A stretch of 9,503 nt of DNA, from the NCBI GenBank assembly GCA_035444205.1, contig DAOMOD010000158.1, positions 1 to 9,503 of the forward strand, written 5' to 3'. Below are positions 5,552-9,503 of this stretch, one piece after another. The stretch's first letter is position 1, and every line of letters starts with the position of its first letter. The position numbers were made by a program, and so were the translations under genes. The notes under the pieces were generated by a model. The model was not told where the DNA came from. It did no database searches and worked only from the letters and a program-made list of their open reading frames with translations. The DNA comes from DAOMOD01 sp035444205 (GTDB lineage: Bacteria; Pseudomonadota; Gammaproteobacteria; Xanthomonadales; BPKI01).

Positions 5552-7390
5552 CTAGAACACCAGGTTCACCATCACCAGCACCACCAGCAGGAACAGCAGC
5601 GTCAACGGTCCGCCCACGCGGATCAGGTCGCGCGCGCTGTAGCCGGCCGGTCCGGTCACGATGGACAGCACCGGGTTCGACGCCGCCACGAAATTGTTCG
5701 ACGCCGCCAGCGCCACCACCACGGCGAAGGCCAATGGATTGCCGCCCGAGGCCAGCGCCAGGTTGATCGCCATCGGCACCATCACCACGGTGGCGCCGAC
5801 ATTGGTGATGACCAGGGCGAACACCGATGTGAGCAGGGCAATACAGGCCTGCAACACCCAGGGCGGCACCGCGCCGAGACGATTGATCACCTCCTGCGCC
5901 ACCCAGGCTGCCGCACCGGTGGTGTCCATGGCCCAGCCCAGCGGAATCAGTCCGGCCATCAGGAACACCGTCTTCCAGCTCACGGCGGCATAGGCTTCGT
6001 CCATGCTGAGCACGCCGAACAGCAGCATGCCGACGGCACCGGTGAGCAGCGCCACCGGCAGCTTGATATCGGAGACCAGCGCCAGCCCGATGGCGAGTGC
6101 GAAGAAGAACAGCGCATGCCAGACCTTGTGCGGGCGCTGCTCCTCCTTCGGTACGTCGGTCACCAGCACGAAATCGCGGCTCTCGGCAGCGTGAACCAGG
6201 TCGCGCCAGGGGCTGTGCATGACCAGCAGGTCGCCCGGCCGAAGCTGCACTTCGCGCACCTCCTCGCGAAAGATGTCGTTGCCGCGGCTGACTGCCAGCA
6301 CGCTGATGCCGTAGCGTTTGCGCAGGCGCAGATCGCCCACCTTCTGTCCGACAAAGCGCGAGGTGGGCGGAATCACGGCCTCGGAAATGCCGGCGCGCGA
6401 CGGGTTGAACAGGTCGCCGAAGTTTCGCAGACGCGGCAGCACACGCAGTTCGTTCTGCTGGGCATAGTCCTGCACCTTGTCGCGCTGGCCGAGCACGCCG
6501 AGAACACTGCCCACCCAGATCAGCTCATCGGCGGGCGGCGCCAGGCGCGATTCGTTCTGCGTCTTCATGGCCAGGATCACCGGCGCATCGAGGTGGCTCT
6601 CGGCCTCGCCGATGCGCATGCCGACCAGCGGGCTCTCGGCGGTGACGGTCAGTTCGACCACATCGCCGTCGATGCCGTAGGTCTGCGCGAAGTAGCTCTC
6701 GGTGCGCGACGGGGTAGCGCCGGGCTTGTCCTCGCGTGCCGGCAGCCAGCGCGCTCCGAACAGCAGGAAATAGGCAAGACCCACGGCGAGCAGCACCAGG
6801 CCGATCGGTGCCACCGCGAACATGCGCATGGCGGGCAGGGTGCTGGCGCCGGGTGGCAGGTTGCGGTTGGCGGTTCCGATCAGGTCGTTCAACAGGATCA
6901 GCGGCGACGAACCGACCATGGTCAGCGTGCCGCCCAGGATCACGCAGCAGGCCATGGGCAGCAGCAGGCGCGATAGCGGAACGCCGGTGCGCGACGACAG
7001 CCGTGCCGCCACCGGAAGAAACAGTGCCGCCACCGCCGGGTTCTGCATCACCGCGGAAATCAGGCCGGAGAACAGGCACATCAGTCCGATCAGGCGGTAC
7101 TCGTTGCCCTGCGACAGGCGCAGGATCCAGCGCGCCGCCTGGCCGAGCACGCCGGTGCGGTCGAGCCCGGCGCCCAGGATCATCACCGCAATGATGGAGA
7201 TCACCGCCTGGCCGGCAAAGCCGTCGAACAGGTGGTCGATGGGCACAAGCTCGGTGAGGCCGAGAACCACCAGCACCAGCACCGCGGTGACATCCACCCG
7301 CACCTTCTCGATGATGAACATCACGATCCCGAAGCCGCCCAGTCCGAGGACCATCAGCATGTCGCGGGTCAGGGCAAGACCGGTGTCCAT
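5552..7390 (-). CDS. DASS/SLC13 family anion:Na+ symporter with two RCK_C (TrkA-C) domains
   Basis: 612-aa inner-membrane transporter. Hydrophobic helices fill about 11-212, then a soluble insert (about 220-420), then helices 424-612. The inserted cytoplasmic part contains two RCK_C (TrkA-C) domains, roughly 243-312 and 330-412 (VVELTVTAESPLVGMRIGE; SEAVIPPTSRFVGQKVGDL). This SLC13 permease + 2xTrkA_C layout is widespread in bacteria, in proteins annotated as sulfate, dicarboxylate or citrate transporters. The two pseudo-symmetric re-entrant motifs are visible as MQNPAVAALFLP (115-126) and ITNVGATVVMVP (528-539), with SNNFVAASNP at 564-573 near the substrate site. Substrate is not deducible. 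The ATG at 7390 is 12 nt after the trmB stop and in the same frame. The strong GGAGGAG (7413-7407) lies 16 nt away, too far for ideal use, so initiation may depend on coupling to trmB. Confidence 0.9.
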   Translation of the reverse strand: MDTGLALTRDMLMVLGLGGFGIVMFIIEKVRVDVTAVLVLVVLGLTELVPIDHLFDGFAGQAVISIIAVMILGAGLDRTGVLGQAARWILRLSQGNEYRLIGLMCLFSGLISAVMQNPAVAALFLPVAARLSSRTGVPLSRLLLPMACCVILGGTLTMVGSSPLILLNDLIGTANRNLPPGASTLPAMRMFAVAPIGLVLLAVGLAYFLLFGARWLPAREDKPGATPSRTESYFAQTYGIDGDVVELTVTAESPLVGMRIGEAESHLDAPVILAMKTQNESRLAPPADELIWVGSVLGVLGQRDKVQDYAQQNELRVLPRLRNFGDLFNPSRAGISEAVIPPTSRFVGQKVGDLRLRKRYGISVLAVSRGNDIFREEVREVQLRPGDLLVMHSPWRDLVHAAESRDFVLVTDVPKEEQRPHKVWHALFFFALAIGLALVSDIKLPVALLTGAVGMLLFGVLSMDEAYAAVSWKTVFLMAGLIPLGWAMDTTGAAAWVAQEVINRLGAVPPWVLQACIALLTSVFALVITNVGATVVMVPMAINLALASGGNPLAFAVVVALAASNNFVAASNPVLSIVTGPAGYSARDLIRVGGPLTLLFLLVVLVMVNLVF

Positions 7391-7402
7391 GGCGTGGCCG
7401 AT

Positions 7403-8101
7403 TCAGCTCCTCCGGTACAACAGGTCGAAGACCTGGTGTCCGAGCTTGAGTCCGCGCTTCTCGAAATGGGTTTGCGGACGCGATGCCGGGCGCTCGGCGA
7501 AACGGCCGCGTCCCGCCTCGTTGACGAAATCATCGCGCGCCTCCATCACTTCCCGCATGTGCTCGGCGTAGGGTTCCCAGTCGGTCGCCAGATGCAGCCT
7601 GCCGCCGGCGACCAGGCGGGGCGCCAGCACATCGACAAAGCCGGGCTGGATCAGGCGACGTTTGTGGTGGCGCTTCTTGTGCCAGGGGTCGGGGAAGAAC
7701 ACGCGGACCTCGTCGATGCTGTGCTCCGCCAACTGTGCCAGCACTTCCACCGCATCGTGGCAGAACACGCGCACATTGCGAAGATCGGCGGCCTCAACTC
7801 CCAGCAGCAGACGGCCGACGCCGGGCCGGTGCACTTCGATGCCCAGAAAGTCCTGCTCGGGGTTCTCCGCCGCGGCGGCCAGCAGCACTTCGCCGTTGCC
7901 GAAGCCGATTTCCAGCACGCGTCTGGCGCGGCGCCCGAAGGCGGCATCGAGATCCACCGGGCCGTCGGCGTCGAGACCGAAGCGTGGCCACAGAACCGCC
8001 AGCGCACGCGCCTGGCCCGGCGTAAGCCGTCCTTCGCGACGCACGAAGCTGCGCACGCGCCGGTGACGATGCTCCTCCCCCTGGATCGGCAGCCCCGTCA
8101 T
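7403..8101 (-). CDS. trmB: tRNA (guanine-N7-)-methyltransferase TrmB
   Basis: 232-aa cytosolic SAM-dependent enzyme that methylates N7 of G46 in the tRNA variable loop. The SAM-binding motif I is LEIGFGNGE (63-71), followed by FLGIEVHRPG (85-94). The catalytic/substrate segment is FFPDPWHKKRHHKRRL (135-150), with Asp138 at the place of the essential Asp in E. coli TrmB. LATDWEPYAEHM (171-182) and the terminal THFEKRGLKLGHQVFDL (211-227; cf. the family 'TKFExRG') complete the family. Length is normal. The frame extends 27 codons upstream into thiG; the ATG at 8101 is chosen because it sits 4 nt after the thiG stop and gives the standard N-terminus. Gene order thiS-thiG-trmB is shared with Pseudomonas and xanthomonads. 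Confidence 0.96.
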   Translation of the reverse strand: MTGLPIQGEEHRHRRVRSFVRREGRLTPGQARALAVLWPRFGLDADGPVDLDAAFGRRARRVLEIGFGNGEVLLAAAAENPEQDFLGIEVHRPGVGRLLLGVEAADLRNVRVFCHDAVEVLAQLAEHSIDEVRVFFPDPWHKKRHHKRRLIQPGFVDVLAPRLVAGGRLHLATDWEPYAEHMREVMEARDDFVNEAGRGRFAERPASRPQTHFEKRGLKLGHQVFDLLYRRS

Positions 8102-8105
8102 CGAC

Positions 8106-8915
8106 TCAGAAGAACGTGCCGTCGATGGGCGAGGAGGCCGAAGCGAAGCGCTTGCGCGGAATGCGTCCGGCCAGGAAGGCATCGCGGCCGGCCTCCACCG
8201 CCTTGCGCATGGCGCCCGCCATCAGCACCGGGTCGCGCGCGCCGGCGATCGCCGTGTTCATCAACACTCCGTCGCAGCCGAGTTCCATGGCGATCGCCGC
8301 ATCCGACGCGGTGCCGACGCCGGCGTCGACCAGGATCGGCACCCTGGCCTCCTCGACGATGGTGAGGATGTTGTAAGGATTGCGGATGCCAAGGCCGGAA
8401 CCGATCGGCGCCGCCAACGGCATCACCGCCACGCAGCCCAGGTTCTCGAACGTCTTGGCCAGCACCGGGTCGTCGTTGGTGTAGACCATCACCTGGAAAC
8501 CCTCCGCCACCAGCGTTTCGCAGGCGCGAATGGTCTGCACCACGTCGGGAAACAGGGTCTTGGGGTCGGCCAGCACTTCCAGCTTGACCAGGCTGTGGCC
8601 ATCCAGCAGCTCGCGCGCCAGGCGGCAGGTACGCACGGCGTCCTCGGCGCTGAAGCAGCCGGCGGTGTTGGGGAGGATGGTGTATCGGTCCGGCGGCAGC
8701 ACATCGAGCAGATTGGGCTCGTCGGGATTCTGTCCGATGTTGCTGCGGCGGATGGCCACGGTGACGATCTCTGCCCCGGCCGCCTCGGTGGCGCGGCGTG
8801 TCTCGTCGAGGTCACGGAACTTGCCGGTGCCAGTCAGAAGACGCGAGCGGAAGCGGCGTCCGGCGATGACCAGGGCGTCGTCGGGGGAGGCGGGGGCGTC
8901 GGGCATGGTGTTCAT
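8106..8915 (-). CDS. thiG: thiazole synthase ThiG
   Basis: 269-aa TIM-barrel enzyme forming the thiamine thiazole phosphate from 1-deoxy-D-xylulose 5-phosphate, dehydroglycine and ThiS thiocarboxylate. The Schiff-base lysine is Lys111 in LVKLEVLADPKTLFPD. Glu113 and Asp197 (ILVDAGVG) match the B. subtilis residues Lys96, Glu98 and Asp182, with the 86-residue Lys-Asp spacing preserved. Other signatures are LLTGTGKF (27-34), LPNTAGC (81-87), PLAAPIGSGLGI (166-177) and VLMNTAIAGARDP (217-229). A second ATG three codons in (8906) is an equally possible start. It is co-directional with thiS, its protein partner, but about 225 bp away because of an inserted repeat element. trmB follows after 4 nt. 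No thiO, thiH or thiF is in the window, so the glycine or tyrosine oxidation step must be encoded elsewhere. Confidence 0.97.
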   Translation of the reverse strand: MNTMPDAPASPDDALVIAGRRFRSRLLTGTGKFRDLDETRRATEAAGAEIVTVAIRRSNIGQNPDEPNLLDVLPPDRYTILPNTAGCFSAEDAVRTCRLARELLDGHSLVKLEVLADPKTLFPDVVQTIRACETLVAEGFQVMVYTNDDPVLAKTFENLGCVAVMPLAAPIGSGLGIRNPYNILTIVEEARVPILVDAGVGTASDAAIAMELGCDGVLMNTAIAGARDPVLMAGAMRKAVEAGRDAFLAGRIPRKRFASASSPIDGTFF

Positions 8916-8943
8916 CAGGTCTCGGGTCGGGGGATCAGAAGCA

Positions 8944-9126
8944 GGTTAACCGCAGAGAGCGCAGAGAACGCGGAGAAGAGCCTGAGATCATGAGGCTGCC
9001 TTCCGGCAGTACTTGTGGCTGGACCACGTACCTGTACGCCGCTGGTTCGCAGCTGGGCGGACCAGCGCGCGAAACCCCACTGGAAAGGGCTTTTCCTCTG
9101 CGTTCTCTGCGTACTCTGCGGTTCAA
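8944..9126. mobile_element. MITE-like inverted-repeat element ('CCGCAGAG' type) between thiS and thiG
   Basis: The left arm (8944-8980) begins GGTTAACCGCAGAGAGCGCAG; the right arm (9091-9126) is its near inverted copy. From the AACCGCAGAG core inwards about 27 of 33 positions pair, including an unbroken CGCAGAGAACGC block. Each arm is itself built of about 9-bp units of the form CGCAGAGAA. The interior carries two small hairpins: CTGCC/GGCAG (8996-9009) and GCTGGT/ACCAGC (9041-9066). It has no coding capacity; accidental frames give 'TAESAENAEK' and 'RRERRG' peptides, a familiar artefact of this repeat class across proteobacteria. It accounts for most of the 225-bp thiS-thiG gap. I see no convincing target-site duplication. 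How these elements move is not established. Confidence 0.75.
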
Positions 9127-9140
9127 CGCTCTTCTTCTCC

Positions 9141-9341
9141 TCAGCCGCCGCCGATCGCCTGCACGATCTCGACCCGGTCGCCGTCGGCCAGCGCACGTTC
9201 GGCGTGCTGGCTGCGCGGAACGATGTCCAGGTTGACCTCCACCGCCACGCGGCGGCCGGCCAGACCCTCGCGTTCGAGCAGCTCGGCCAGGCTCGTGCCG
9301 GCGGGAATGTCACGGTTTTCGCCGTTCAGCTGGATCTGCAT
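9141..9341 (-). CDS. thiS: sulfur carrier protein ThiS
   Basis: 66-aa ubiquitin-like (beta-grasp) protein that carries sulfur as a C-terminal thiocarboxylate to ThiG. It opens MQIQLNGENRDIP, has the typical TSLAELLEREGL helix (17-27) and VAVEVNLDIVPRS strand region (32-44), and ends in AIGGG, with the functional Gly-Gly terminus intact. The frame includes another ATG at 9350 (three extra residues), but 9341 gives the standard family start and length. Neither ATG has a Shine-Dalgarno sequence. A -10-like TACAAT at 9354-9349 would start transcription at about 9342, so a leaderless mRNA is possible. thiG lies downstream on the same strand past the repeat element. Confidence 0.95.
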   Translation of the reverse strand: MQIQLNGENRDIPAGTSLAELLEREGLAGRRVAVEVNLDIVPRSQHAERALADGDRVEIVQAIGGG

Positions 9342-9348
9342 GGCGGCC

Positions 9349-9354
9349 ATTGTA
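9349..9354 (-). promoter_or_regulatory. possible thiS -10 element (leaderless start)
   Basis: TACAAT on the minus strand (9354-9349) matches TATAAT at 5 of 6 bases and ends 7 nt before the thiS ATG at 9341. No acceptable -35 is present at 16-18 nt, which is GC-only sequence, nor an extended -10 TGn. No thiamine-pyrophosphate riboswitch core (CTGAGA and its partner) is seen upstream. Weak call. Confidence 0.25.
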
Positions 9355-9364
9355 GCGGCAGCCG

Positions 9365-9393
9365 TTGAAGGCGCCGCGGGGGCCGCGCATAAT
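9365..9393 (+). promoter_or_regulatory. sigma70-like promoter reading out of the window
   Basis: TTGAAG (9365-9370), a 17-nt spacer and CATAAT (9388-9393) give 4/6 and 5/6 consensus matches at ideal spacing. Transcription would start near 9400 and run rightwards into strongly structured sequence. It is divergent from thiS and about 25 bp from its start. If the sequence from 9401 is a mobile-element end, the promoter could be a chance match. Confidence 0.5.
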
Positions 9394-9400
9394 CAGGTTG

Positions 9401-9503
9401 GGACCCTCTGAACAAGTCCGAGCACGCCGCGTTGCCCCTGTGCGTGCACGCAGCAAGGCGGACGCCGCAGGCCATGGTGGTTCCATGGGCAAGGCGTCCA
9501 ACG
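9401..9503 (+). other. highly structured region: 5' leader/ncRNA or left end of an inverted-repeat element
   Basis: Three successive hairpins can form. First, GGAC (9401-9404) pairs with GTCC (9416-9419). Second, 9449-9460 (CGCAGCAAGGCG) pairs continuously with the split segments CGCC 9425-9428, TTGC 9432-9435 and TGCG 9441-9444, around the palindrome TGCGTGCACGCA (9441-9452). Third, GGACGCC 9460-9466 pairs with GGCGTCC 9493-9499, then CCATGG 9472-9477 with CCATGG 9483-9488 around TGGTT. Two ATGs (9474 and 9485) lie inside the third stem. The sequence at 9401-9420 (CCTCTGAACAAGTCC) also resembles termini of IS5-like elements of xanthomonads, from memory. The window ends before either reading can be decided. 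No gene is called. Confidence 0.4.

Noticed and set aside
5552..8101. TrmB-transporter fusion protein
   Set aside because: An in-frame TGA separates them (7405-7403) and both proteins have complete family lengths; read-through is only noted as a possibility.
8915..9313. Minus-strand 132-codon frame across the thiS-thiG gap
   Set aside because: It runs through the inverted-repeat element and overlaps thiS out of frame; 'SAFSALSAV' and 'RRERRG' peptides are artefacts of this repeat.
9388..9410. TPP riboswitch upstream of thiS
   Set aside because: The minus strand has AACCTGATTATGC, faintly like part of the THI box, but the CTGAGA element and the rest of the conserved core are absent, and the pairing does not form the aptamer.
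9439..9456. Cyclic-di-GMP (GEMM) riboswitch on the minus strand
   Set aside because: ACGCACAGGGGCAA resembles the start of the GEMM consensus, but the following GGGACGCAAAGCC segment and tetraloop receptor are not present.

Overview
The window is GC-rich gammaproteobacterial chromosome, most likely from the Xanthomonadales (Lysobacter/Xanthomonas/Rhodanobacter relatives). Three things point there: dense coding with long GC-driven shadow reading frames on both strands, a TGTGCCC heptanucleotide tandem repeat of the kind that litters xanthomonad intergenic DNA, and the thiS-thiG-trmB gene order. The assignment rests on pattern recognition, not on a database search.

Left region (1-2860), minus strand: a ferric-iron ABC uptake pair. 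A lipoprotein-type Fe(III)-binding protein (fbpA, 2798->1809) is followed by a fused two-domain permease (fbpB, 1716->142). A sigma70-like promoter with a Fur box between its -35 and -10 elements precedes fbpA, so the pair should be switched on by iron starvation. No ATPase gene (fbpC) is visible. The permease stop codon abuts six perfect copies of TGTGCCC, and beyond that lies degenerate REP-like sequence.

Middle region (2860-5550): an AI-2E/PerM-family membrane protein on the minus strand (3989->2877). After a gene-free stretch of about 390 bp comes a plus-strand, tightly packed operon of three small membrane proteins (4379-5477). It parallels the enterobacterial yqjD-yqjE-yqjK set: a DUF883/ElaB-like protein, a holin-superfamily YqjE-like protein and a YqjK-like protein.

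Right region (5552-9350), minus strand: the run thiS -> thiG -> trmB -> DASS/SLC13 transporter. ThiS and ThiG make the thiazole half of thiamine. TrmB makes m7G46 in tRNA. The last gene is an anion:sodium symporter-like permease with two RCK_C (TrkA-C) domains. thiG-trmB (4 nt) and trmB-transporter (12 nt) are packed like an operon. thiS is split from thiG by about 225 bp holding a short inverted-repeat element of the 'CCGCAGAG' type, apparently an insertion into the thiamine operon.

Right edge (9365-9503): a good plus-strand promoter-like sequence leads into about 100 bp of strongly foldable DNA. It is either the 5' leader of a divergent gene or structured RNA, or the left end of a small inverted-repeat mobile element. 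The window ends before this can be settled. It is the least explained part of the window.
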